From Parus major (lineage: Eukaryota; Chordata; Aves; Passeriformes; Paridae): a stretch of 64,000 nucleotides of DNA. Under the pieces are notes generated by a model. The model was not told where the DNA came from. It saw only the letters and a list, made by a program, of their open reading frames with translations, and made no database searches. The DNA lies in NCBI RefSeq assembly GCF_001522545.3, contig NC_031779.1:5469890-5533889 (forward strand), in the 5' to 3' direction. Positions 1 to 20,900 of the stretch are shown in pieces; within the stretch, counting starts at the first letter, position 1; each line of letters opens with the position of its first letter. The translations under genes were made by a program, and so were the position numbers.

Positions 1-132
1 CCGGGACCGGCACCGGGACCGCCCCGGGCGCTGAGGAGGCTGCGGGCGCTCAAGCAGGGCCCGTGGCTGGCTGCGCCCTCAGCGGCGAGCGGTCCTGCAG
101 TGCTCACGGAGAAGGAATTCTGGCCCCCCTGA
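1..132 (+). CDS. Possible C-terminal end of a terminal exon (partial)
   Basis: The first frame is open from the window edge to TGA at 130-132, giving 43 residues rich in Pro, Ala, Arg and Leu and ending ...LTEKEFWPP. A canonical AATAAA lies 130 bases after the stop, which fits a last exon followed by a short 3' UTR. The third frame is also open, to about base 228, so the frame choice is not secure; high GC lengthens open frames by chance. No domain is visible and I do not recognise the protein. The alternative reading is a CpG-island promoter for a minus-strand gene to the left. Seen: open frame, stop, polyadenylation signal. Inferred: that it is coding. Confidence 0.25.
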   Translation, partial: PGPAPGPPRALRRLRALKQGPWLAAPSAASGPAVLTEKEFWPP

Positions 133-215
133 GCCGGCCGCAGAACTGGGATGTCCATCAGCCCGGGCTCAAAGCTGCTTTTGCGTTTGCCCATTGTTTG
201 AAGGGGCGGGACATT
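1..215. other. CpG-rich island edge
   Basis: This stretch is strongly GC-rich with many CpG dinucleotides, including an opening CCGGGACCGG-type short repeat and a GGGGCGGG box near 202-209. It drops sharply into AT-rich sequence after about base 215. In birds such islands mark promoters or GC-rich terminal exons. The window cuts it off on the left, so its full size is unknown. It could be the 3' end of a + strand gene or the promoter side of a - strand gene. Confidence 0.55.
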
Positions 216-261
216 AGTTTCCGAGTTCCTTAATTGTACATTTTGTTCTTGAGATAAAAGC

Positions 262-267
262 AATAAA
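262..267 (+). terminator. Candidate polyadenylation signal AATAAA
   Basis: AATAAA occurs in the context AAAGCAATAAAGAC, downstream of the possible stop at 130-132 and of a TTGTACATTTTGTTCTT stretch that looks like a 3' UTR. A GT-rich stretch (GGTGGTGACTG) follows at about 311-321, a little far for a downstream element. A second AATAAA lies at 374-379. AATAAA is frequent by chance in AT-rich DNA, so support comes mainly from position. Confidence 0.35.
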
Positions 268-1149
268 GACACAAAAAGAAAACAACTTGGGAGATTTGCT
301 TTGCTTTAAGGTGGTGACTGCATAGCCTTAGCATTTCCTATAGCACCATGAACTGCTGCCTGTGGCTTTGAAAAATAAACTTTTCCCAGTATTTTAGACA
401 AAACGTTTTCAGTGTCTTTTACAAAGTAAGTATTTACTTAAGCACTAAGAGAAATACTGCATTTTTTTTTTTTCTATTTAAAAGGAAAGGCTTTTAAAGA
501 TGTTATTTTACTTTTGGGCGTTGGATGCCCAACCCATGCACGATGAAGCTGTCTGAAAATGCAGCTGGAGTTCTGACTTTCGAGATGGTGCATGCCACAG
601 GAAGCTGAGCACACTCCCAAATTTTGTAGGGCCAAGTCATAAGTTAACCAAACGACTTCCAGAAGTATCACCCATTAAGGAGCTTCAAACCCCAATGAAA
701 CGATGGCACACTGTTTATTAGCAACATCATTATGGTCCAGAGTTTATGATGTTGATTAATTTACTCTTTAGAATTAGATTAGAGCCCAAGTGGCATGACT
801 AATCAGGTACATAAGGTTCAGTGAAAGGAAAGTAGGTGATAAAAATCCCAAACCAAAATGGGAGTACTTTACAAACATTTCATGAGATATACATGACAGT
901 AAAAGCCATGGTATCAGGGCCACGATTTTCTTGCAGTTGTGCTATTTATGTGCTACCAGCTACTTTTGTTCTAAATGCAATCTCCAGAAGTACTTAAATT
1001 CTTAAGAAGAGGCAATAACTCAACGATCCAAATCACTCTTCCACCAAGAAACGCCCTACCCAAAGCTACTGTATGAGTTTTACGTTTGTTCTCTTTTGAA
1101 AATAAACAAATTCGTATTCCAGGAAATAGCTGAAGCAAATTCCCAAGGC
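268..1149. other. Non-coding stretch, nothing recognised
   Basis: AT-rich sequence with a T12 run at 462-473 and a second AATAAA at 374-379 that could extend the putative 3' UTR of the gene to the left. I see no coding frame with splice context, no repeat family and no RNA gene. Confidence 0.5.
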
Positions 1150-1485
1150 AGCAGTCCGAAATCAGGGGGAAGGGCCAACTCCTCCACCATGGTGCGGAGC
1201 GTGCAGCACCGCAGGGCAGGGAAAGGCCACCGGGACCTCCCCTAGCACACACCGGGACAGCCTCACAGCTCCAGGGACCTCTGTCAGCAGCGTCCCCGGC
1301 TTTCCTGACACCTGCCCGCTCCCGCAGTGTCCGAGCAGCCGGCTGGGCCCTCTCCTTTCCCCGGGAGCCCCCTCGCTGTGCAGAGCTCCGGAGGGGCCCG
1401 GCTCCACGGGAGCTCTCCCGTGCTGCAGCGTGGCCTCCTGCCAGAGCCTCTCCGCTGGCGCCTTCCACCAAAACACTCCAGCACA
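1150..1485. other. Isolated GC/CpG-rich patch
   Basis: About 330 bases are markedly richer in G, C and CpG than either flank, with CCGG, CCCGGG and GCGCC elements. Long minus-strand open frames cross it, but they are low in complexity and run on into the flank without splice signals, so I treat them as a by-product of GC content. It could be a small CpG-island promoter, an orphan island or a GC-rich relic of an old insertion. No TATA box or clear transcription start is visible. Confidence 0.45.
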
Positions 1486-1609
1486 TTTTTTATTTCTTAA
1501 TTGCTAGATGTAACTAAGCCTCAGATTATTTTTTTTAACTCTATCTACACATGCAGAAGGCGGAATGTGACGTTTTTCATGCCCACATGCTTCGCTGCCA
1601 GAGTATTCA

Positions 1610-2000
1610 CCAGAGGAGGCAGGAAGGAAAAGGCTGAGATCACAACAGGAAGGAGGGGGAAGATTTCAAGGTGTGGAGACGCATAAAAAGAAACTCAGGG
1701 GAGGATGACCTGATAAACTGTAGGGTAAAATAATCTCTCCCTTTCATCCTTCTCTCCTTGAATAGTTCTGGGGAGGGTGGACAAGACCTAGAGGCTGGGG
1801 AGGAGGACAGGCTATGAACAAAGAGTAAAGATGATCTACCAAGATGGGGCAAGGGAATGAAAGAGACAAGCAAACAGAGGTGGAGATGGATTCCCTAAAA
1901 TGAGGGAGAAGAAAGGGAATCATGGGAAAGAAAAGCAGTTATTAAAGTGTTGGAAGAAAGATGGGGAACAAATAGAAAGGTGAAAGAAAAATATTAAGCA
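1610..2000 (+). repeat. Purine-rich stretch
   Basis: The + strand is dominated by A and G (GGAGGCAGGAAGGAAAAGG, then GGAAGGAGGGGGAAG and many GAAAG/GGAGA runs) for nearly 400 bases. It is not a simple tandem repeat. It lies just before a pure pyrimidine tract, giving opposite strand asymmetry within about 650 bases. No gene is supported here. Confidence 0.5.
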
Positions 2001-2156
2001 AAGAAAGTTGCAGCAAAGATGGAGGTGCCATATTTGTATCATCTTACATTGGATGAGAAAATGTAATCAATCCATACATTGAATTTAACAAGGAGGGAGA
2101 CCATTTAACAAGGAAGGATTTCTGCCAGGGTTTAAAACAGCTGGATATGCATAACA

Positions 2157-2256
2157 CTTTCCCCTTTCCCTTTCCCTTTCCTTCCCTTCCCTTTTCCTCC
2201 CTTCCTTCCTCCCTTCCCTCCTTCCTCCCTTCCCCCTCCCTCCCTCCCTCTTCCCA
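2157..2256 (+). repeat. Polypyrimidine tract (CCCTTT / CCTT-rich)
   Basis: About 100 bases contain only C and T, built from CCCTTT hexamers grading into CCTT and CCCT units. Homopurine-homopyrimidine tracts of this length can form triplex DNA under supercoiling and are usually unstable in length. The boundaries are sharp: ATAACAC before it and ATCCAAC after. Confidence 0.9.
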
Positions 2257-5200
2257 TCCAACAGTTATTTAAATCTTCATCTCTACTCTTGATACAAATT
2301 ATTAGGAGCTAGAAATACCATCTTATTCTATTGGCATTGGTAAAATGCATCTATTTTTTTGTAGACACAAATTATTTTTAATGAATGGTTTTGTTTGTTT
2401 TTATACAAAGCAATAGCCAAATCATGTTGCTGTCCTTTGAAATTCTTCCTTCAGGAGAATTTTTGTATCTCTTCATTAACAAACTGCTCACAAGCAAATC
2501 TACTATCAGCAGTACTGAAAATGCCAAATCAAATGTTGGTCAAGTCAACACAGAATTATCTTAAATGCAAGTAACTTTGAATTTTATAGTCCTATTTAAC
2601 TTTGGGTGGGTTTTTAAATTTTAAAATAAATACTACAAAATTAATGTCTGAAAGAGCAAGTTATATATTGTTAAGACTGTTAGGATTCCAGTGTAGTCAT
2701 GTGTTCTCTTTAAATATCTGTAATGAAACAGCAGATGTCCATATATTTACATACACATATTGATATATAGCAAGAGAGATGTATGTGTTAGTGTTTAGGT
2801 ATTTATATATATGCCTTATATATACAGTACATTCAGTTAGATACAGTTATATAGCAAGTCCCATCTGTTAGCTAAGGGATCAGGATTTTAAAGCATATTT
2901 CTGATTCTACCCTTATAGGTCCTGAAAACAGGATCATCTATAACCCTTATCTTTAGATAGAAAATTGTCTTAGATGTCAAGGGTTGAAGAAAAGCAAGTG
3001 CTTTACTCATCCTTTAAATAACTACTACTGGGAGATGTCTTAAAAAAGTACTATTATATTTTCTTGGTAGGAAACCTAAAAATGAGATTATTATTTAATA
3101 AGTTCAAACCATAACCCTACATTGATTCAAAGGACGCAGAAGGACAGTCAGACGTGTGAATCCTTCTTTCTGAGGGCATGGGTATCTGTTACACCACAAG
3201 AACAGGAAGTCTATTCTCTACTTTGTGTTGACTTTTTAAGAAATGTTTTGACCACTTAAAGATGGGGAAGAAGGAAACTGCAGAACCGCAGCTACTACAG
3301 AGACAACTTCCTGTGGGTTTTGTGGTGTGTGTGGCTCAGAAAGAGAACAATTCATCTAAGATCTTTCAGAGATAGCAGACAGTTTTGCTGCCCTATGAGG
3401 TAGCCCTGGGATGCTTAGCTATAAATAAGCCAATATATTATAAATTATTTCATGCAGTTTAATTGATATTGTATATTCTGTATTTGTAATTGCCATATGA
3501 TTTCAGCAGTTCAGGAACAAAGAAAAAAGGGGAAGAGAAAATCAGAGTTCACCATATTAACCACAAGAGAGGAAAGTATCTGTTTCTACCTCAAGATGTT
3601 AAAAAGTTTCTAGTTTATAGAAAGCTGTGGGAAATCCATGTCCTTAAAATTACACAGAACTTCAGTGTCTTGATGAATCAAGTCCTTAAGGAAAAAAATA
3701 ACGTAGAGATGATGCCTAGCAATGATTCTTATCTTCCTCCCACTTCCAAACAGTTAAAGCTTGGTTTCCATACCTACTGACTCTTTAAAGGGCTGTAAAT
3801 CACTGCAGTGCCTCTTCTGAAAACACTGCAGACCACTGCTCAATATACAGAGAATAGACTCTTACAGCAATTCACTACCTCTCACATACTGGAACTGTTA
3901 GACAAAGAAAAAATCCCAAAATCTGTACTTCACCTCTCATTAGGAGGTTAAAGCACATACCTCAAGTACACTCCAGAAGGGGAATAAACCCAACATGTTC
4001 ATACAGGTGGCCTGTCTTAACTCCTACGGTTTAAACTCATTGTTATTTCCTTTTTAATACCTTAAAAATAGTACTAGGTTTAACATAGTGCAAGGGCATT
4101 TTTTCTGTTCAGCCTGAATATCACTTCAACTTGTAAGCAAATGGGAAATGTACAAATAGAAGTAAAAGTAGGTTGCAGTGGCAATGCAACATTATTTTCA
4201 GCCTTAAAATACTCAATGAACGTATCACTGCGGAGCTGAAATCTAGTCTCTTTGGTTGTTATTTTGGGATATCCTTATAAAAAGAAACTCGTGTCCATGG
4301 TTTGGACAAGGTCTTTGAGAAACTTTGCCATCTGTATAATTGTGTAGTGACAAAATCTGAGACTACTGTTGAAGAAAATATTATCTGTGAGTTTTAGTTG
4401 TGCTTCATGGCAGCAGAGCTAATTTATTACAGAAATTCATTACGGAAATGTTATGCAACTATTCTACTTCCCATCTCAGACGTTTTATGAACGGGACTGT
4501 AAACTTCAATGCACTGCAGCTGATCAAGGCTGATTTTACAAAATGCTTCACTGTTAAGTAGCCACTGGATGTCAAAATGTCAGATATTCATAACTGTTTT
4601 ACTTTGTCCATGTTTATTTGGTAGAGAGGGGGCTGTTAAAATAATCAAAGACAGCTGTGAGACTTCAGCAGGCACAAATTCAGTGCTGATGTGATTCCAG
4701 CCCCAGAAACAGTCACACTGCAGACAGCACCACACATGCTCCACTGATCTAGAATTTTTATTTATCCTATTTAGCTTTTAGAGAGCATGAATAGCAGTTC
4801 ATCCTAAAAAGTTCTTGCCCAGACAACAAGCAACATGCACCAAAGATTACCTTCACAGGCAACTTTAGAAAGTAAAAGTGAAGACAGAATGCACACAGGC
4901 TTCATTACTTACAGAGTGATTTGTAAAGGCGGTCCTGGGCCACCTTTTACAAAATTGATTCATTTAATTACCTTTCTGGCAAGCAACTCTGTATTCAAAC
5001 CCAGAAGTTTTCCAGGAACCCTTACACAGGATACAAAGTGACAATACTGGTCTCTGAAACCCAAAGAGAACCACTGCTATAAGGAAGATGGAAGAGGGGC
5101 AGGACAGGAGGTTGCAGAGGTGTGGTTTTCTAAGCCAGATAGTTTTGAAAGGTGAGATCACTTCTACAGTTTCTTGAGCACAAATATCAGACTTGCAATC

Positions 5201-8200
5201 AGTACTACAGGAAATTATCATGACTCATTTTTGTTACTGAGAAGGGCATGCATACAGAAAATGAAAATATGTACTGAAAATTGTTACATTCAACACAAAA
5301 ATATATACTGAAAATTTTTACACTGCTAAAAGTGTTTATATATAATGATGCAAAAGTGTGAGCTCATCTGCTTCTTAATTCTTCATACCAAAAACACTTT
5401 ATTGCATAATTGCAAAAAATACAGAAACTTAGATTACTGAACTTTATAACCTATAATCTACTTTTATTGCCACTCAGCTTTCATCTTTTAGAATGTCAAA
5501 TTTCTTTTTATCCTCTTGCTTTTCTTATTACAACTGGTCCAAGACTCCATCTATTATTTTAAAATTCACATGCACAAATCCATCAAGTCAAGGAACTAAC
5601 AATGTGCTTAGAAGTAGGAACACCAGATTACACCCAGTTAATTCCAGTGTAATCTTTACCTTAGTTGGTAGCTCTGTCCCAGTAGCACCTTCTTTACAAG
5701 AGCAACTTCAGTAAGGTTTAGAGGAGGTAAGTAAGGTGAGTAAGCGCTTGATGGTCACGCCCATAGGGTTATGAACCCTTTCCATCTTGGTATTTGCTTT
5801 TGTTTCTACTGCCAAATATTAAAAACAATTAAACAAAACAAAACCAAAGAAGGACCTAAAAAAGATTGCTGTTTATGTCACTGGAAGTAACTCAAGTTAC
5901 CTTGTTTGTACCCCCTGCATGTTTCCTAACCATATATTATTGAATGATTATGTTACAGAGGGTCTGTGTTATATTACATCACAGGTCTGAGATGGTTTGG
6001 TTGGGGCTCCCTTTCAAAATAATTATCATTCTAAAATACATAAGCCTGAGTGCATAAAATACTATTTTGTTATAAAACTCTACAGCAGAACATAGTTTTA
6101 TGAGTTTTAACTCCATATTTCAATAATTCAGACTACAGCCTCAAGGGATCTTATTCAAGACATGCTCATTGCACACCACATACTTTCCATCTTAAGAGTA
6201 CTTTTCAGTTACTTTTAGTTTGTAGCAACTAAGTAGACGTCTGGTTATCTGTGATATATATTCTATTTTAGCTGTGTCTGCAATCAATAGCAAAATTTTG
6301 CTCCCAGGGACAACATGTTTTGCAGTATTCCCTATTTCATCTGTAAATGTTACAGTTTGGTTAATATTAGTATTTTTAATTTTCTAAATAAATGTCGCTA
6401 CAAATTTTTAAAATAGGTTAAAAAGTTTTCAGTGTATGTAACAGTTTCAACATGGCAATTTACAGGAGAGGCTACTAGAACAGAAAGTGCTTGGTGTGGA
6501 AGGATATTGCATTATTTCCTGACTTCTTGTTGTCAGGAAAGAAAAGCACGTCACAGGCTGGCTCTTAGGCTTTGGTGTGTCACAGCACATGAAATCAGTG
6601 GGCAGCACCAATGATGAAAGCCCCACATTCTGCCTGTGTTACTTGGCCACTCGTTTCTGCTCTGGCACCATGTCACCCCCTCCACAGCTGCATCCTGCTA
6701 GCTCTGTACCGGGATACCTGAAGTGATACTGGTTTAAAAGTCATCCTGGGAACACAGGCAGGAATAAGTAGCCAAAGATGGCGACTTTTAAAGCTGAATT
6801 TACTGGCAAAGGTAACATGACTATGCATCTACACTCACACAGCATTTACCTACACTTTCAAGCATGGAGATCACCTCTGCTGCAGATTTCTGAACGTGTG
6901 GGCAAAAGGCATTCTCTGCCTTACAGAGGTAGGGCACCTGTACCTCATCTGAGACAGGAGGGCTTGCTTCACTCCCTGCATAACTGCAGGACATTTTTCC
7001 AGTAGTCCTGCATGATATGTTATCATGCATGGTCATTTTTTTAATTTGGAGATTTATACAGTGTTGGCTGTATAAAGGCACAGTGAAACCAGCTGTCATT
7101 GAATCACTCGGAACCTTCAAAAAGCATACAGGCATTTCGCACTTGGTCCCATTAAACTGCAACCTGTAATGCATCTTCAGTTAGACATTTTTCAGAAAAA
7201 GACCTAAGTATAATTTTAGTTCAAAATTTACAAAATCAAGCTTTGACCACAGAGTAACACTGGGTATGCTTAACGCAGTAAATAGGTTCAAAAAGATGTG
7301 AAGTACTAAATGAGATTTTTTTGAGTAATGCCTATACTGATACAGAGTCCAAACCTCACTTATTTCTCTCAGCTGATTAGATTCAGTCCTGCTCTCTAGG
7401 CACTTCTACTGCAAACAGATCTGTAAACTGATTTACATTTGCCAGAACAGAAGTTCTTCAGAGAAACTCACAGTTGGCATCTGTCTCCAGGACTGTCAGG
7501 GCTCATCTCTGTTCTGCTATAACTGGTTGTGCATTACCCAGGAAGCATTATTATTTGGTAAGAAAAATATATATTATTACAGGTGTCTCCTTACTCAAAT
7601 TGCAACTTTAAATCTAAGAAATACACAGTCAGAAATTATCCTGCCTCAGTACCAGAGAAACCATCCCTTCAGTATAGGACCACACATTCCACAATCTATA
7701 TTATAGTGAAGCCCAGAGGCTCTAACCAGAACAATGCTTTCATCTAGCTAAACCTATACAGTCAGTACAGAAGGATTCAAAGCAAAAATATTTACAGCTC
7801 AAAAGTAACAGGGCAAATGCTGTATTTACCACACTTAGATGGCTAAGTGTTAAGGCCTCACAGAATCCACATTATATCAATATCATTAGCTAAATCTTTC
7901 CTTTACACATCTGTCAGTTCAACTTTATGTGCCAGCTGAAAAACTGTAACTGTCACATCCTTTTTTAAATGTGTGACATTATAATACTTGTGCAAAGTGC
8001 TAAAGCAAGAGCCTAGGGACTGAAGTTCTTCTTGTTCTCCAAGCAGGTAAAGCAAGGACAAGCACTAAGGAAGTTTACCAGTGAAGTCCAATCAGTGTGG
8101 GTGTTTTCAGACCCTCGATCCCTTTGTGTGAAAGTTTGTCAAGTATTTCCAATGTTATGCTTTAGTCTAATAAAAGATACAGCTTCTCACCATAAAACTT

Positions 8201-8471
8201 GCTTCCTAACTAGCATACATTTCTGAAAGCCTTTTCAAAGCTGGAGAAACCAATTTTTGCCAAGTGTGCAAACTTCCATGAGTCATATAGTACTCTGACT
8301 TCTGTTTTAATATGAGTAAATACGATAATTAACAACAAGATGCTGAAGTGATTTATAGTTTCTTATGATAAATGTAAGAAGTGTTTTAAAGAAGGTCTTC
8401 CATAGAAACTTTATTTATTTTCCCATAGTTTTCAAAAGCTTCTCATTAGAAGCAGCAGCCCTCAAAACAGA
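2257..8471. other. Non-coding DNA, no gene recognised
   Basis: AT-rich sequence. The longest open frame (about 3490-3780, + strand) has no ATG at its proposed start, is Lys/Asn-rich and lacks flanking splice signals. Other frames are short. I see no recognisable transposon, tRNA or tandem array. Two imperfect copies of an ATATnTACTGAAAATT-like phrase around 5270-5325 are the only local repetition noticed. Confidence 0.5.
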
Positions 8472-8493
8472 CCCCCCCCTTTTTTTTTTTTTT
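8472..8493 (+). repeat. C8-T14 homopolymer junction
   Basis: A run of eight C is followed directly by fourteen T. This is a low-complexity tract that is prone to sequencing and length errors. No function is visible. Confidence 0.85.
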
Positions 8494-8725
8494 CTCCCTA
8501 AGACCCAATTATAAATACAGAGTTTGAAATCAACCCTATGACTCCTTCCTGGCTGTGTGTCATACTGACATTTAACATCAAATACATGCACTGTTGCTTT
8601 TTAGACATGCACTGCTGGACAAGTAGATTGCATACTACTTCTAAATATTTCTCTCAGGGTACCCATACGCTATTTTCACAAATGGACATCTCCTTGGTTT
8701 CTGAATAATGTATGTCAAGACTAGG

Positions 8726-8764
8726 GAAAGAAAAACAAAAACAAAAAAAGAAAGAAAGAAAGAG
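8726..8764 (+). repeat. A-rich simple repeat (AAAAAC / GAAA)
   Basis: AAAAAC units pass into four GAAA tetramers ending GAGCAAG. This is a short, imperfect microsatellite. Confidence 0.8.
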
Positions 8765-12130
<3,366 letters not shown>

Positions 12131-12275
12131 GCATAATCTCTACCCTTGGAGGTTTTCAAGAGCAGACTGATTACAGCCCTGAGCAACCTGGTCTGGCCTC
12201 AGAGCGGCCCCTGCTTTGAGAAGAGGCTGGAGCCCTTGTTAGGTCCCTTCTAACCTGAACTATTCCATTATCCTT
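12131..12275 (+). mobile_element. CR1 LINE 3'-end fragment
   Basis: The + strand reads CTTGGAGGTTTTCAAGAGCA, then GAGCAACCTGGTCTGGCCTC and AGGTCCCTTCTAACCTGAAC-TATTCCATTAT. This matches, from memory of the family, the sense-strand 3' end of avian CR1 (ttggaggttttcaagac..., gagcaacctggtct..., ggtcccttccaacctgaa) that precedes the terminal ATTCTATGA-type repeats. Only the last 145 bases or so remain, as is usual for 5'-truncated CR1 copies. The terminal repeats are degraded. Confidence 0.85.
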
Positions 12276-17919
<5,644 letters not shown>

Positions 17920-17997
17920 ACAAAAAAACCCCCAAACAAACAAAAAAACCCAACAAAACAGCCACACCCCAAACCCCCAACATCCACCAACCAAACA
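17920..17997 (+). repeat. A/C-rich low-complexity tract
   Basis: From CACAAAAAAACCCCC to ACCAACCAAAC the + strand contains almost only A and C (AAACAAACAAAAAAACCC, CCCCAAACCCCC). It is not a clean tandem array. The complementary type of tract (G/T-rich) occurs at 34110-34233. Confidence 0.85.
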
Positions 17998-20900
17998 TTC
18001 AGGACACATGAACACCTATTTTCCTTGAACATTTTCTGTTTGCTTCTAAACATATTTCATTTCAATGCAAAGCTTCCTAATGAATTTTTTTCTTTAGATT
18101 CCTAACAAGGCAATTCAGGTGTTAATACTTCAGGTCTCAGGATCCTGGGCATACAAAGAAACAGCTGCAGTATCCCCCACTCTGTCAGCTACAGCTGAGA
18201 GTGGGCCCACATCAATCTCAGTAGCAGCAATTTTGTGCTTCCATCTCTGAAAAAAATTACTAAAACATTTTTCTGAGCCACCATAAGAAACCTACTGCAT
18301 GTGCAGGGTGGAAAGACAGAACCATTGTAACACAGGAACTGGCTGTGAGTGTCTGACAGCACTAAGATAATTAATTATAATCAAACCATCATTCAAATCC
18401 ACTGGCAATACTCTCCCTTTAAGGAGTCTGATAAATCTCAAATGTGCTTTGGTGCAAGAGCAACAGTCAGAAATCAGAATATTTGATCTTATTCTGGAAA
18501 TGTGCTTGCTTGTGAGTGCCAAACAACTCCAATTTGGCCAGAACCTGGGCTCTGTGAATAGTGAGCAGTTTCGGAGTGGAACACAATCCCTGGTGAGGCT
18601 GTGGTATTGCAATTAATAGTTGGAATGTCTTTGCTTCAACACAACTCTCCTTTTGCAAAGCTAATACCAAATTATTAAGAATTTTCTTGCAAATATAAAA
18701 GAAGGGATCATTTAACAAATATGGATCACTGAAAAAAGATAGATTTCTTCTCCAGTACATGAGCAATAAGTTAAAAAGAGTTGCTCTTACATTAGTCTAG
18801 CGATAAGGATTTTGCTTACGGAGCCCTGGGCATATAAAAATAAATCCATAGCTGCAGTGTAGGTTTAGTGCCAACACATCAGTGATCACAAAGAAAGCGG
18901 ATTTAAATTACCCATTTTTCCCCTGGAATTTAGTCTCCAGCATAATTTGGAAACAGATCAGCACAGCTTAACTGTATCAGCAAGGACCTTAATGGAATTT
19001 CACAGGATCCACCAGGGCACAGACTCCAGAGAGCAGATCTGAGCTGGAGTCTTGCTTTCTCCTTCCCACCTCTGTGATGTGAAGCCCAGCAGAGGCTGGC
19101 GATGACAGCAGCAGCTGGGCTGATTTATTTCAATGGGCCAGCTGGGGAATCCCTGTGGAACTGGTCAGGCCAGTTCTGAGGCTGCACTGTCACCAAAGCA
19201 CCCTGAACTAGCCAGCCCAGTCAACTACAGCAACTGGATTGTGCTGTGGAATGTTTTCCTCTTTTTTTTGAATCTGCTTATCAACCAGGTCAACTAAGAA
19301 TACAGCACTTCTGAACATGAATGATCGTAGCTCAGTTAGGTAGACACCATATTTTTAAAGAAAATTTGACATTAGTTTAAATGATGGAGACAGGTTTGTA
19401 AAGAAACATGAAGAAGAGGGGAACATTCCTTTTTTATTATGTGAACTCCCACATGCGATGTCATGAGGAATTTGAGTGGGAATTTATTTACAAAACTGGG
19501 ACTTACTGTCATTACACTGAGCTGAAGCAGGGGAAAAAATTACCATGCTATAAGTCAAATGTCACAGTAGAATTTAATATGCTGGAATTCTTGGAAAGTG
19601 TTCCAATGCCTTCAGCTCAAAAGCAGCACATACTGCTTTTTATAGCTTGGAATTTTAATTATTATTAGTTTTTGGCAATCCCCATAGTCTGCTGGCATTT
19701 TCTAAGCCACAGAGATTAAAACCTGAAGAGAAACAGAAGGTGGTAGGAAAGGGAAGAATGCCTAATTGAAGTACTCAACAACTACTTATCCATGACATAC
19801 TAATACAGATATGTGAGCAGGAGTGCAAGATCAAGACATTATTCCTACCTTCTCCCCAAATGTGCCACTATTAACCAACTGAATTCTCCAAACAGCCAAA
19901 ATAGGTCAGACAGAAGTAGGCAAGTGACTGTAGCACTTGTATGTAAGGGATGGCAGTATAGTATCTGGACTGAGCAAAGAGTAGCAAAATACTTTGCCTG
20001 GAGAACAGAAAGGAATTCTGGAAATGTTGTGTCTTCAACCAAATCCCAGTTCTGGGATCCATGGCACTCACATGCTATTCTTAGTGGATTTATGGGTAAA
20101 CAAGTTCCTGCCCTGCAGTGCTTTCAGTATGAAGACATGCTGACATGACCAGGTTTCCAGTCTCCACCTCCCTTCCTCCACTTTTAACATTTCTATACAT
20201 ACTTTATCTTACAAGAGAAATCCAGCCTCCTTCACCAAGTCCATCTGTGTCCACTGCATCCTCCCTGGACACTGTGGCTGCCACACAGCCAGGAGTGAAG
20301 GACATGAGGCTCAGACAGGGTAATCCCACAGTTTCCCACTCCTTTGCTCTACAAGCCACCTCCTGCACCCCTCCACCGAGATGCTGAATGCATTTCAGAG
20401 CCTGCTGCCTACTCATGAATCCTTTTCTCACACTGCTCCAGACTCCAGTGTGCACCTTCTGGCTCCAGACTGTTGACTAACTCTTTCTTAGCCACTCTGA
20501 GGCTGTGACTCAGGTTTGCTGCTAGTGGCAAAAACACATTCACATTGTGATGAACATCTGGAAGGAATACTTTGGACACTGTCATTTTGACCATGGCAGC
20601 CAGGGAATGATTTAGGTACCAGCTCAGGGCAGCTTGCTCACTGTGTGTGTGCAGCACTCACTCGTAGCAGAGCTGTGCATGGAGAGGTGAAGCAACTCTA
20701 CCACAAGGCTCCACGCCTGTGTCTGATGATGTGTTTGCTCTGAGCATGAGAGACAGCTTTCCCAGTGGTGCCATTTACCAGAAGCCTTTTTTTCTGGGGG
20801 AACAGGAAAAAGAATTCTGGGGAAGTTCCTGGGATGCAACAGTGAGAGAGGTGCTTCTATCCAAAGCAAACCCTGAGCAACAAATTGTCCCTCTGAACTT

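Noticed and set aside
971..1486. 171-codon minus-strand open frame over the GC-rich patch
   Set aside because: GC-rich DNA has few stops; other frames here are open too, and the peptide is Ala/Gly/Arg-rich without a motif or splice context.
3490..3780. 96-codon plus-strand frame
   Set aside because: It starts at TTG rather than ATG, is Lys/Asn-rich, and has no donor, acceptor pair or family resemblance.
19325..19350. TAGCTCAGTTAGGTAGA, resembling a tRNA A box
   Set aside because: No B box, acceptor stem or anticodon arm can be built from the flanking sequence.
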